Assembly (NCBI GenBank): GCA_014058105.1
Contig: JACGCM010000779.1
Coordinates: 2,790,001-2,854,000 of the forward strand
Source: Kingdonia uniflora
Taxonomy: Eukaryota; Streptophyta; Magnoliopsida; Ranunculales; Circaeasteraceae
Direction of reading: 5' to 3'
Length of the DNA stretch: 64,000 nt
Below the pieces are notes generated by a model. It searched no databases. It was not told the DNA's origin and saw only the letters and a list, made by a program, of their open reading frames with translations. Numbering within the stretch: position 1 is the first letter of the stretch; each line of letters opens with the position of its first letter. Position numbers and translations under genes: made by a program. This document shows positions 1 through 11,339 of the stretch, piece by piece.

Positions 1-434
1 CGCAATAAGCGACCAAGCCTGTTTTGCCTACACTCACTGCCCCCCTCAGCACCCTTCTACCACACATACAGGCAGACCCTATTTGGCGCGTCCCTTTCCC
101 CATCGAAGTCAGACCAGGCGAACCTTACTGCGCCAACCATAAGTGCAACTGTCACCATACCAATAAATGCTTCGCCCTTCAGCGCTCTCTCGAACTTATC
201 TTCAGAGCAGGTCGTTTACACCAATATATTGCTGATCTTCCAAACTACCTTGATGGGTCCTACCTCAAATCTCTATCCACCCCTACTACTGAACCAGTCG
301 AGATGTACATCTATAGAGTCAAGTTCATCGAAGTTAACAACATAGACAGTGGACATTCCAAGAGTAAACGAAAGCGCATCGAAAAATGTTACAAGCTCAC
401 CTATCAGGAGAAATTTCCTACCCTTCTGCCATAA
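1..434 (+). pseudogene. gag: Element A gag, C-terminal part with nucleocapsid zinc knuckle
   Basis: This is the last ~140 codons of the Gag capsid/nucleocapsid protein. The segment around 140-190 reads YCANHKCNCHHTNKCFAL, a CxxH...H...C knuckle typical of plant gypsy nucleocapsids, which binds the genomic RNA during packaging. A basic stretch rich in Lys and Arg (codons near 355-385) follows. A stop at 432-434 interrupts the frame, but the same frame continues into the protease, so Gag and Pol were probably one polyprotein and the stop is damage. The inverted copy in element D (minus strand near 37.7 kb) has the same knuckle region. The N-terminal part lies beyond the window edge. Confidence 0.8.
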
Positions 435-479
435 TCAAGCTGTCACCCTCGACTCGAAGGTATTTCTTTCATCGACTGT

Positions 480-866
480 GACACTTCACACGTTCGTTTC
501 CCCCATTCCGATCCGTTAGTCATCATGATTAAAATCGAGAACCTCATCCTCCATATAATACTCGTAGATACTGGGAGTGCAGCTGCTGTCCTTTTTCTCC
601 AAACAATTCAAACCATGATGAAAACAGACCTCATAATCGCTGCCAACATCAAACTAAAAGGTTTCAATGGATCAACAGAAGTCATTGTTGGCCGTATCAG
701 CCTACCCGTCACTATATGCCCTATTACCCTTCAAACCAACTTCGTCGTCACTGACAAGAAGTCTGAATACCTCGGTATACTCGGACGAGATTGGCTTTAC
801 GCCATGCGAGCCATACCTTCGGCCTACCATCAGACCCTTCGATTCAGCAATCACGGTGGTACTTGA
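480..866 (+). pseudogene. Element A retropepsin-like aspartic protease
   Basis: This is the protease domain that cleaves the Gag-Pol polyprotein. The catalytic motif VDTGSAAAVLF is seen at about 570-600, and the family signature GILGRDWLYAMRAIP lies near 770-820. Both fit pepsin-type retroviral proteases of plant gypsy elements. It is in the same frame as the gag end at 24-434 and stops at 864-866, where the following linker changes frame. The catalytic Asp is retained, as it is in C and D but not in B, where the DTG has become DTR. About 280 bp of linker (867-1150) join it to the RT domain. Confidence 0.85.
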
Positions 867-1149
867 AATTTGAAAGGCTCTTAACGCCTTGCCCGCTCAT
901 GCGAGCACCCAGAGATCGACCAAACCCTAAAACTTGTTAGCCGCCCATAGCAATCACAAAATCTTATTATTCTTTCGACTTCGACAGATACTACCCCATT
1001 CATCGAACCCACTGTTTATATCGAACTCGACGGTCCTGGTTGGGGTACATTTATCGGAACCTTCCTCAATGAGTCAGAGCGCCTCGAACTTTCCGAGTTC
1101 CTGGACATTTCAAGAAATGCCTCGTATCAGACATATTTGCCTGGACATT

Positions 1150-2335
1150 TCAAGAAATGCCTGGTGTTGACCCCAACCTGGCCTGCCATTGCCTCGATCT
1201 CATCCCCCATTCCTCAATAGTAAAACAAAAGAAGTGTACCCTGACACCACGACTTCGAGAAGCTGTAAACCTTGAAATAGACAAGCTCGTAGCCGCAGGC
1301 TTTAATTATCAGAGAAGTAAAGTACGCAGACTGGATATCAAACATTGTAGCAGTTCCTAAAAAGAATGGCAAGATCCGAATCTGTGTCGACTTCACAGAC
1401 CTCAACAAGCACACACCGAAAGACAGTTTCCCCCTCCCAACTATCTCAACACTCCTCGATGTCACTGCTAGACACAAACACCTATCCATGATGGACGCGG
1501 CTTCGGGTTACAATCAGGTAGCCCTCCTCCCCGAAAATTAACTTAAAACTTCATTTATAACTGAGCAAGGCTTTTACTGTTTTAACGTTATGCCTTTCGG
1601 CCTTAAAAATGTCGGTACCACCTATCAACGCCTTGTCACAATCATGTTCAAACCTTTGCTTGGAAAATCTGTCGAAGTCTATATCAACGATATGTTATGC
1701 AAGAGCCTTCAGAAAAGCACCCATATCCAAGACCTCTCAGAAATCTTCTCGATACTTCGCACGTATAATATGAAACTCAACCCAGACAAGTACCAATTTG
1801 GCGTGTCATCCAAAAAAAATTTGGGTCACCTTATCAGTAAACACGGGATAGAGATTGACCCCACCCACATTCGAGCCCTCATAGACATGCCTTCTCCCCG
1901 AACCAAGAAAGACGTCCAAAAAGTGGCGGGCAGGATAGCAGCTCTCAATCGTTTCATTTCTAAATCCTCAGATCGATGTGCCTGGCTCTTTTCCCTCTTA
2001 CTCGATCAAGGCGTCCACAAAGCAAAAAAGAAAAACAATCCCGAGATCGACTGGACCCTTAAGTGCGAACAAGCCTTCCTTGAACTCAAAACTTATCTTG
2101 GTCGTCCACCAATCATATGCACACCTATCAAAGGAGAAACACTCTATTTATACCTTGTTGCCACAGAAACCTCTCTCAGTTTAATGTTCATTTGACTTGA
2201 TTCCAACATCAAAAAACCTGTATATTTCATCAACAAAACCCTAATCCCCACAGAAACTCAATATTCAAAACTTGAGCGTTTACTCCTCACACTTGTCTAT
2301 TCAACCCGTAAGCTCAAACCATATTTTTAGCCTAC
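1150..2335 (+). pseudogene. Element A reverse transcriptase (catalytic Asp changed), RNase H deleted
   Basis: This is the RNA-dependent DNA polymerase domain. The frame starts with a MPGVDPNLACH-like linker at 1157, shifts near 1305, then runs through FTDLNKHTPKD, MMDAASGYNQ and MPFGLKN motifs and the tether region. The usual YxDD box reads YINDMLCK at about 1680-1700, so the first catalytic Asp is Asn. Stops occur near 1540 (TAA), at 2193 (TGA) and near 2328 (TAG). The connection motif KPVYFINKTL is followed by LLLTLVYSTRKLKPYF, and then the sequence jumps directly to the linker that normally follows RNase H. The catalytic RNase H core is therefore missing from this copy. C, D and B retain at least part of it. 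Confidence 0.88.
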
Positions 2336-2410
2336 ATAGCAGCTATGCTCGGATAATCAGAATCTCGGACACTCCATATCGAAGTACTCGAACGCCCAAG
2401 TATCGACCAG

Positions 2411-3738
2411 ATGGAAGTCAATACCATCAATAGTGGGGGCGAGAGTCACGATCCGGACGATTGGCAAACACGGTTTCTTCATTACCTCAACAACGCCACC
2501 CTCCTAGATGATCCCAAAGCCAAACGGTCCTTTCTAGAAAACTGTCGCAGATACACTATACACAAAAACCAACTACATCGAAAATCTCCAAATGGCATCC
2601 TCCTTTGATACATATCCCAAGCCGAAGCCTCTCAAACCTTAGCCGAACTTCATGAAGGAACCTGCGGTGCTCATATCGTTGGTCATTCTATGGCCCTTCG
2701 GGCTGTTTCCCAAGGATTATTTTGGCCCGATATGAAAAAATAAGCTTCAGACTACGCAAACACTGTGACAAATACCAGCGTCACGCTCATGACATCCATT
2801 GCCCCTCTCAAGACCTCCACTTCAGTCAAGTTTTTTGGCTATTCAAACAATGGGCCATCGATCTCATTGGTCCCTTCCCAAAAGCCTCGGGTAGTAGAGA
2901 AAACATCCTCGTCGCAACCAATTACTTCACAAAATGGGTCGAAGCGGTACCTCTATGCCGAACCAGAGAAGAGGAAGTTGTCAAATTTTTATGGGAAAAC
3001 ATCATCACTCGCTTCGGCTGTCCCCACATGATTCGATGCGACAATGGTCCCCAATTCGCTGGCAGCAAAGTTAGAAACTTCCTCAAGAAACACAACAGCA
3101 TCCTCTCACCCTCCACACCTTATTATCCCCAAGGCAACGGTCAAGTCGAAGCAATTAACAAAACCATCGTCGATGGCCTTAAGAAGATAGCCGATGCAAA
3201 GAAAGGACGATGGGTTCAAGAGTTACAACACGTCCTCTGGGCCTATCGTACAACCCTAAGGAAATCTACAGGATGCACCCCCTTCCTCCTAACATATGGA
3301 ACCAAAGCTGTATTACCAACTCAATTCAACGTACCTACTCGAGACCCTAACCTCCCAGACGAAGATAATGAGTTCGAACTTGCATGCAACATGTTATGGA
3401 TTGATGAAACCAGAGATCGAGTTATCGCCAACCTTTGCCAGTACCACGCATCACTTCAAAAATCCTATAGCAAAAGAGTTCGACCACGAAGATTCAACAT
3501 TGGAGATCTAGTACTTCGACGTGTTAATCAATCTTTGAAACCTCGAAATGACGCCAAGTTAGCTGAATCTTGGGAAGGACCATATGCCGTCTACGATAAA
3601 ACGGATAAGGGTTCTTATTATTTAATGACGGAAGGCGAAGAGCCTCTACCAAACCCCTGGAATACTATGCAACTGGTCTCCTATAACAGGCCATATCTCC
3701 AACCATGTACAACTGATATATTCCAGAGCATTCAATAA
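2411..3738 (+). CDS. Element A integrase (long open frame, DD35E intact)
   Basis: The integrase inserts the element cDNA into the host genome. A zinc-finger part (HEGTCGAH, about 2650-2680) lies in another frame, ahead of an uninterrupted 338-codon frame at 2722-3738. In that frame the catalytic triad is complete: D47 in WAIDLIGPF, D107 in RCDNGPQF and E143 in GNGQVEAIN, with 35 residues between the last two. The C-terminal GPY/F-type module (ESWEGPYAVYDK, near 3570) is present and there is no chromodomain. The second Cys of the zinc finger is Tyr (CDKYQ), and the frameshift near 2735 separates the zinc finger from the core. The full protein is thus probably not made, although the core is the best preserved gypsy domain here. 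Confidence 0.85.
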
Positions 3739-3797
3739 ACAAGTTTTTCAACCCTTACTTCATCTCCTATTTCATTTTGAATTTCTTGATTTAACTC

Positions 3798-4290
3798 AGG
3801 TATCATGTCAACCTTCGACCCGGGTGATACTTGAGGGTAACCTCAAGATTTTTAAAGCTCCCAACTTCGAGCAAACTCGAGGGGCAAGGATGGTCGAAAG
3901 ACCGGACCCTCGGGGATGCATTGGGGGCGATCAGATATACTTCGTCCAGGCTCTAAAACTGTCGAAATCCAGTCATTTTCTTGGTTTACCCCAGGTATCA
4001 TGTTCACCCTCGCCCCGACTGGTACTTGGGGGCGACCTTGAATTACTCAAGTTTTTAACATTCGAGCAGACTCGTGGGGCAAGGATGGTCGAAAGACCGG
4101 ACCCTCAGGAATGCGTTGGAGGCGATCAGATATTGCTTCGTTGTGGCTTAGGCCTTCGAAGTCCATTAAATTTTCGGGTTTCCTCTAGGTATCACGTCCC
4201 CTCGGCCCATTTGATACTTGGAAGCGACCTGGAAATTTTTCAAAATTTCAACATCGTTGTGGCTTCGGCCTTCGATGTCCAGCAAAACAT
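3798..4290 (+). repeat. ~194-bp tandem repeat downstream of pol in element A
   Basis: There are two full units and one shortened unit, starting at the motif AGGTATCA at 3798, 3993 and 4187 (periods 195 and 194). Each holds a shared core, AAGGATGGTCGAAAGACCGG, which contains a short hairpin-like GGTCGAAAGACC. The same family of repeats recurs in element D at 38483-39170. The translated frames across the array are repeat artefacts. Confidence 0.92.
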
Positions 4291-4805
4291 TTAGAGTTCG
4301 ATTTATATATCTCCTACACTCCTCAGGTTTCAATCACGTTACAGTCATCCATACAAATCAAATTTTTACTCAAACAGATCCACCTTCTACAATTCCAAAC
4401 AACAATCGTATACAAAAATACTATCTACAATTCTATAAAATGCATAGCACATTCAACATATTATCCATCGGCGGAATAGTTACAGTATAATTCAAAGATC
4501 AATCATCAAGAGTCCAAAATAGGCAGAATCAACAGAATGTGCATTCAAATTCTAACAACTCAAGGTCAGAGCACGATAACACAATTCATTAGCAACTCAG
4601 ATATCAAATCAGAAGTTCAGAATCAGTATGTTCAAAAAATACGCATCAATATGTTCAGCATCAACTTCAAAAGTTTAACAGATAACATTAACACAAAAAA
4701 CCTACCAAGTTCAGCGACCAACAGAAAGCAACAACATCGTTCAACATATTACAACTCAACATTAAAATCAGCAGAAGAAGACATGTAACCCCAACCTCAT
4801 ATACC
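4291..4805. other. Spacer of element A between tandem repeats and antisense ORF
   Basis: This is AT-rich, CAA/ACA-rich non-coding sequence with no convincing reading frame. The corresponding stretch in element D is 39171-39562. It probably holds the 3' untranslated parts of two transcripts that meet here, the sense pol transcript and the antisense aORF1 transcript. That is inferred from position only. Confidence 0.5.
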
Positions 4806-6956
4806 TCATATCGGCGTGGTTATGCCTTCTTGCTTCACAGATCCCCCAACAACTTCATTCGAACCTTCGACGACCAAACCATCAACAGTTCTACCAATGG
4901 GTGCTCCAACAAGCGAAGTATCTGCACCACCCCCAATACTTCTAACTGCTTCTTCAACAATGTTCGCCTCTCCTCCCTTCATCTGCAAATCATCCCCTTC
5001 AACAAGTTCTGGAGACACAGGATAAGGTTCCAATGTCTCGGGGTCATACCCCTTATCATCTATAAAGCTTTTCAACTTAACGTTCACCTTGCATTCGCCA
5101 TCATACTGCAGCTGAAAATTAACCTTCTGTTCCACTTTCTCCCACTCACACGCCACAAGATTCGCAGACCACTCTCGCTCAAGCCTCGACCTCTACAGCT
5201 CGAGCCTCTTGTCATAAGAGTCGGCAATAACCCCCAGATCTTGCTTTAACTTCCTGACTTCAGACACCAGTGATGCCTCTTTCCCATAAGAAAGATTTAG
5301 ATTGTCCTTTGCTTATTTCAATTTCTCCTTTACTGACTTCATTGCCTTGCTGCAAGTTTACACCCAAGTATCCGTCTACTAAAATTTTTAAGAAATCAGT
5401 GCAACTCGAAACTCGAAGAATTTTCAAGAAATCTCAAAATACCACAACATCAAGCCGTATATAGTTACCTGAAACATGTGCTTCTTTATCCCTTTTGAAG
5501 CCTCGTCTGGGTCATCTTCCCAGAGCTCGACCATCGAAGCCTGCTTTGCCACAGCCTACTCCTGTCATTCAACCTCAGTCATCTCTTCATCTTCCTCTAG
5601 TGTATCATCCTCCCCCAGAACCTTACGCCTCTTGCGTTGGCCAGCCTTCAATTCCTGCATCTTCGGGAGCTAACCGACCCTTTCCCTTCTCAGTTTGAGT
5701 TGCTACCGGCCTCGGCCTCAACTTTGACGCATCTCCTGCCTCTTCGGGCACTGGCGCTGCTTGCTTCAATCCGCTACGCGATCTTGGTACAAACAGATAG
5801 TTCATTGACAACTCTTCCCCTCCTATCTCTTTTGACCCCTTCGAAACACCTTCACCTTTATTTTCTCTTTGGTAGCTTCGGCGTAGCGGGTACGTCTCGA
5901 AGCAGGGAATCCGCCTTCTTCCTCCTTTGCCTTTTGATTTTAAGACTGTCAAACACAAAATTTACCCATTCTTCACTAGCTTCGAGCAGAGTATCAATAT
6001 AATTTACCAGATTATCCCAAGACGAACTCTTCGAACCTGCAGATTTAAACAAGAACGCAGTTATTACTTATATCAGATACACATCAACAACAACCCTTCG
6101 ACAATAAACTTACTTTCGTTATATACCCTATGATATAATTTATACGGGTCATCCTTGTCTACAATCGCATAGTTATCCATTACTATCAGTAAATCTTTAT
6201 TCTACCCCCGGTCCGTCGAGCACGGATCAAAGAACCAAGGTTTTTCTGGGTGATATTGGATGTGATAGGTCCCCGGGTTCTGTCTAGCCTTCCTCGAGTA
6301 AAAGGTGATAATGTCAAACCACTTAATCAAACTTCGACCCTCACTAGCCAGTTTTACATTCATCCCCTCTACAACCCTCATCATCTCATAAAAATTATCG
6401 TTCATTTGCACCAGAGCCACCCCCCAGAAATTCAACACTTCTTTCACCAATCTTCGAAGAAGAAGCTCCAGTCTCAATCAAATTTGGCTTCTATAAGCCA
6501 AAATCCCTTCCCCAGTGTCCGACTTGAAGGTCAACCCCGCCCCCGCAACACTCAGATACACCTCCACCTTCGAGAGTTCTAATTTGGCGGCAAACTGACC
6601 TAATTTAATCCTATATTTAGCTTAAACGGCACCTTCGACCCTATCTGACTCAGTCGAATCCCCACTATCTTCACTCTGTACCTTATCTCCCTCTCCACTA
6701 CCAGAAGTCCCTACATTACCCCCCTCCCCCATATTGTTTCCTCTTCATCACTACCTTCGGTTACTATCGTCCTTCGACGTCTCGAAACCAAAACCTCCTC
6801 AGCCGGTAGAACCATAAACAATGGAGCCTCAGTTATAATATCTAACACTTCTACATCACTACCCTCATCCATTGGGGCTCAACCATAAATATTAGCTTCA
6901 AATTCTTCGACCTCCTCATTTATCAGTCTCCGTCTCGAAGCTTGACGGTTATGCAT
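4806..6956 (-). pseudogene. Element A antisense ORF1 (aORF1), three exons, decayed
   Basis: This frame runs opposite to gag-pol. It starts at an ATG at 6954-6956 and has an acidic N-terminus. Near 6477-6210 comes a domain with RRLVKEVLNFWGVALVQMN and HPEKPWFFDP, resembling the 'putative gypsy type transposon' family. A Lys/Arg-rich part and a coiled-coil-like tail follow. Two introns fit GT-AG rules: 6037-6113 (77 bp, phase 1) and 5376-5468 (93 bp). Joining them restores the frame as in element D (introns 40770-40844 and 40152-40240). Several stops and frameshifts make this copy non-functional. Antisense ORFs of unknown role are known in Tat-lineage elements. The function is unknown, and a gypsy-type transposon label does not imply transposase activity. 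Confidence 0.75.
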
Positions 6957-8210
6957 TTTAGCCTATAGAAGAAGAGGCACGCAATTAGATCGATAAACTC
7001 GACAATTCCGTGTTCACACACACCTTCCGTCTACACCCTTTAGAAATTTATTAAAACTTCGATCTCAAACCCTATACCTTCTCCAAACCACCTCCAACCC
7101 CAGAGTGGATCAAAACCCAGATCCCTCAAGTATCTTTACCCTCGAAAATAACCTCTAAACACCAAACACAGACTGCCCTACCTACATTCTCAAAAGGGAA
7201 AAATAAAGTACAAGCAGCAGAGATCAAGTGACTTACCAGTGGTTAGCAGCACTACCCTCGAATCAGCAAGACCAAACCAATAAGTGCAGCAACAACTCCC
7301 AAGTTCGAAATGGCGTACGTTCCCTTCTCTCTACTCTTTGATTCTCACAATAAAACAGTACAGTAATTACTCTTCTCCCTCTTATATATCTTTCGAAAAA
7401 CCAAAAACCGCCTCAATTTTCTAACCACTATCATTACCGCGACCCCACTACCCAGCTTTTTGGCTACAATGTGTTTTGACTAATATACCCCTCGTACCTC
7501 TCACGTGCGAACAGTACCTCACTTCTAACTATCTGCAAAAGCTGAAGCTTCTCGAGCCTTCTTTTCCCCCACGCAAAGCTAAACAGCCAAGTCCAAACAG
7601 TTACATCATAACCTTTTCCGTCATACGAGAAAAACATCATCATTACCTTTTGCATACTGCCCCAGGCCCCTGTACCAATCTGACAGACCAGCTGTCTGGG
7701 CTGTTAGAGCGACTAGTCAAATCCCGCATAACCGGCGACACAATCCCCAAACTCGAGTACTCGACCATTTTACATCTCGAATAATCTGCAGCAGATAGCC
7801 TCAAATAAACTTATCTAATATATCGACCTTCGACATCCAAACACATCCTTTAACTCAAAAGTTTCGACCCTTCGAACGAATACAGTCATAAACTTTGACC
7901 ATTCAACGATCTCATGATTACAGATAAAGTTTTCAGTTTCGACACAGTTTACCTTTCACTTCGACAAATTCATTTTAATCTTCGAACAACACAAACAATA
8001 CATTTCGACAACTGTACTACCACTTCAATACCTCAAATTATAATTTAGATTATATCACTATTACCCACAGATCGACAAAGCAAGTTATCAACAAAAACCA
8101 TTTTCATTCAGCAACTCAGACAACATTACAGATTTCATACAAAAAAAATAGAAGAGAAAAGGAGGAAGAAAATAGGAAAGCAACAACAAGAAAGTATATA
8201 AAAGAGAACC
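6957..8210. promoter_or_regulatory. Element A region upstream of aORF1, possible antisense promoter
   Basis: No coding region is recognised here. On the minus strand a TATATAAG box lies at about 7382-7392, roughly 430 bp before the aORF1 ATG. Element D has a similar minus-strand TATATA at about 42137-42145, roughly 450 bp before its aORF1. The position suggests an antisense promoter with a long leader. This is inference from two aligned copies. Confidence 0.4.
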
Positions 8211-8528
8211 CTATTTGTTGGCAGGTTGCTTCTCTTCAACAACGACCGCTGTATCTTCATCCTCCTGGTCTACTATATCCTCTGCGAAGCCTTTGAGAAG
8301 AGATAGCCGATGACCGGGAAATGGCCCTATCATCTACACTATTCTCCACCAGTACGTGAAGGGCATGCCATAGAGTGGTGCCCCAGGTTCTGCTTCAAAA
8401 AGGTCTGGCATTTCAGCATCAATATCCTCCTCTATTCTAAACCTCCGTTGAAGACCCAGCAAGGCCTCCTGGATCCTCCTGGCCCTCACCGTCGCTTGAT
8501 CTTCTTGAACTGGTACGTTTTTAGCCAT
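8211..8528 (-). pseudogene. Element A small antisense ORF2 (aORF2), one in-frame stop
   Basis: This is a 106-codon frame starting MAKNVPVQEDQ at 8528. It contains MPDLFEAEPGAPLYG and, past one stop near 8334, IGPFPGHRLSLLKGF and an acidic C-terminus. The same C-terminal motif (MGPFLGHRLSLLESF) is in the open frame of element D at 42866-43240, so the stop is a lesion in A. A TATA-like box on the minus strand at 8571-8580 lies about 45 bp upstream of the ATG, the same distance as in D. I do not recognise a protein family. It is rich in Glu, Arg and Leu and has no membrane segment. Confidence 0.55.
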
Positions 8529-9015
8529 GTTGATCAACAAACAAAGCAGTAGATGAAGAGAAAGTTGCAGGACATATAAAGAAATTCCCTCCAACCTATC
8601 CCCTTTAATACCTACAAACCCACCACAACTTTCCCTCTTCCTTAACTGAATTAATGGCAACCTTCAATTCCCAACCTTGAAAAGTCAGCAAACAAACTTT
8701 CTAACTTCCCAGATGTAACTGATTCATCGGTACCTGCATTCAAACCTCATTCCCGAGGACGCCTAGTCGAGCATACCTCCAGCGTCAAGCATTAGATCAT
8801 CATTACCTTTGAGCATATCATTATACCTTGCGCCTATAAGCGTAATCATCTACATTCGTCTACATTATCTATCAGACACAGCAATACAAGTATGCATAAA
8901 ATATTTTATCCATTCCAAACACCCGATCAACAAACAAATTACATTTCTACCACCACTCCAAAAGCAAAAAAAAACCCCACATAGCAAAACAACAACCTAC
9001 AAAAATACAAAATAT

Positions 9016-9354
9016 TCAACCTAAAGCCCCATTTCCGGAAGAACCAGCTCCGCTTGCCGCGTTTTGCTCCTCGATGATCTCTACCGCACAAACGAGACTT
9101 TCAGCCAGAGCCATCAGAAAGAGATAGCGCCTCTCAGCAATAGTAAAATGAAGCCTCAGCTATTCCCACATATAGGCATAAGGTTTACCATTGATGAATT
9201 CCTCAAGTCCTACCTCCACAAGATCTGGCATGTCCCAGTTCAAATCATGCTACCCAAAAAACTTCATATGCAGTTCCGCCATCTTCCGCCCTACTAGACG
9301 GTCGCGAGCGAAGCCCATCCTCTTCTGGTAATGCGTGTTTGGCGTGGTATCCAT
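9016..9354 (-). pseudogene. Element A small antisense ORF3 (aORF3), two in-frame stops
   Basis: This is a 113-codon frame starting MDTTPNTHYQKRMGF at 9354, close to the 3' LTR. Its core reads ELHMKFFG, then a stop, then HDLNWDMPDLVEVGLEEFING, and IAERRYLFLMALAE further on. The copy in element D (43828-44169, 114 codons) aligns from end to end, and element B has a recognisable counterpart of 117 codons at 52047-52397. Two stops break the A copy. A minus-strand ATAAGTAT box near 9437 is about 83 bp upstream, and D has the same box at the same distance. The function is unknown. The acidic MPDLVEVEV-type core and the near-constant length suggest that it was once a real protein. Confidence 0.6.
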
Positions 9355-9594
9355 TCAGATGTTCAGAATATTGAGAGAAAGCAGAAGACTATTGCAAATG
9401 GAAGAGGATACATTATACCTCCACAGTAACCCATACTTATAGTCTTCAATTCATTTATTACCCTATAACCACCTACATCTCATAAAAACCCTCTTTTATT
9501 ATCTACCCGAAAACCAATAGTCAAACTGCTCAAATTCTAAGACCAAACAGTTTTCTCAGTGAACACCTCTCCACCTGGCTTTGAGACCTTTGCT

Positions 9595-9607
9595 GAGAGG
9601 AGGCGAA
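9595..9607 (+). other. Polypurine tract of element A
   Basis: The tract GAGAGGAGGCGAA lies directly before the 3' LTR start TGTAGTAG and would prime plus-strand DNA synthesis. Element D has GAGGGGGCGAA in the same place. Confidence 0.8.
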
Positions 9608-9876
9608 TGTAGTAGCCTACTCGTAGGCTTCGACTGTTGGTTTCGACTGCTGGCAGTCGAAGCCTACTTCACAGCCTACTCGAATATATCGAAAACCACT
9701 CAATCTCTAAAATAGACTCCCCAGAGATCCCCCGAAGACGAAGCTTCGACATCAGACAAAGCTTTGAGAACGGATTAACATACTACAACAAAAATCCTTC
9801 GACCTCACTAACACGCGATCAAAGCAAAATAAGACAGACAATCACCTCATCAGATTAGACGGGTCATTGATTGGCC
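9608..9876 (+). repeat. 3' LTR of element A, left part
   Basis: The LTR starts TGTAGTAGCCTACTCG directly after the polypurine tract and matches the start of the element D LTRs. It is cut at 9876 by the hAT insertion, with the last 8 bases forming the target duplication. Without the hAT the LTR is about 732 bp. Confidence 0.9.
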
Positions 9877-9887
9877 TAGGGATGTAC

Positions 9888-10060
9888 AGAGAAACCGGCG
9901 AAACCGCAAAACCGAACAGAACCAGACCGAACCGGCGGTTTTGGGTAGTTTTTAACAGGGCCGGTTTGGTTTACGGTCTAAAAATACAAGAACCGGACTA
10001 CCCCGGTTCGGTTACTGGTTACCCGCCCCGGCTAACCGACCAAACCGAACCTGGGGTAAA
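9888..10060. repeat. Subterminal motif cluster at the left end of the hAT
   Basis: There are repeated short motifs of the type ACCGAACC, ACCGGCGG and CCGGTTCGGTT in both orientations. A matching cluster lies at 14500-14690 near the other end. In hAT transposons such subterminal clusters are the transposase binding sites; that role is inferred here. Confidence 0.7.
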
Positions 10061-11101
10061 ACTAGTAAAATAGCCTTACACTATATATACTTAATTACCT
10101 ATTAGGTTATCTTTATTCTTCAGTTCTCACTTCTCAGCAGCTCGCCTCTCTCTCTCAGTCTCAACAGCTCTTCTCTCTCTACACTCTACAACTCTCTACA
10201 GCAGCTCGCTTGAGCTGAGTCGCCTCTCTCTACAACAACTTTTCTCAGTTCTCAGCAGCTCTTCTCTCTCAGTCTCAGCAGCCCTTCTCTCTCTACACTC
10301 TACAGCAGTTAGCAGCTCTTCTCTGAGTTCTCTCTCAGTCTCAGCACCCGAATCGTCGTACCTTGAATCAGAGGAGGAGGAGCAGTTTGGACCTGAATCA
10401 GCTCTGTTTTTCTCTTCTTTCACACAAAGGTACCTGAATCAGCTCTGTTTATGTAGGGTTTGATATATAGAAGTGGGGGTGGGTGCAATTGTGCAACATA
10501 AGTTGGCCCGAGGAATTTAAGTTGTTTTTCTTTTTGTGATTTTTGAACAAAATTTGGTGATAATGATGTTATCTTGTTCTATTTCAGTTCGGCTCTTTGT
10601 CCTTGTAAAGTCTTATGTAACTTCTTTCCATGGAAATAAATTTTCCTTTTGAGAAATAATTTTATTCCATCCTCGTATGATCTTCTTACAGCTTCAGACT
10701 TATATGATTTGCAATGTCTATATGGATATTTGAAAAAGACTAAGGAACTGGAATTATCTAAATACGGGACCTCGGGTCTACAGGCAACATCGTCTGTAGA
10801 TTTCTTCATTCAGAATAGTCCAAAGTCTAAAGCTTCCACTGACTGTTTCATACCTAGATGGCGAGGTTCTAGTACACCATAATTACTTTTCTTGAAAAGA
10901 TAATAGTTGTAAGACAGATACTTGCCTTGAAATGATTAGGGACTTTAATCATTTACAAACTCACTGGAGTGTAAACTACTTTGATCCACCAAATAAATAC
11001 AACTGTGGGGGCAGTACATTTTCGACTACAATTGGATATAAACTACTTGGACTAATCACTAAAATGTACTTATAATGGAGATCAAATCACTGCTTGTAAA
11101 C

Positions 11102-11321
11102 ATACCAAATTTCTCCTTTATAAAATAAAATGTGAGTTACACATTAAACACTTGACAACAACGGTGCAAGTGCTTCCGCCCTCAAAACAGATTGTCTTCC
11201 TAGATAGGTTGATACCAAATTTCTCCTTTATAAAATAAAATGTGAGTTACACATTAAACACTTGACAACAACGGTGCAAGTGCTTCCGCCCTCAAAACAG
11301 ATTGTCTTCCTAGATAGGTTG
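11102..11321. repeat. Exact 110-bp tandem duplication inside the hAT
   Basis: The unit starting ATACCAAATTTCTCC at 11102 is repeated at 11212 with no difference that I can see. The identity, set against a heavily decayed transposase, suggests a late duplication. Confidence 0.93.
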
Positions 11322-11339
11322 CACCAGCCATCACAATAC

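Noticed and set aside
3824..4294. 156-codon plus-strand frame after integrase
   Set aside because: It spans the 194-bp repeats and repeats itself; the same region in D is not open in the same way.
10196..10423. Minus-strand frame rich in Arg, Glu and Ser
   Set aside because: Comes from a CT-rich repeat in the hAT leader.
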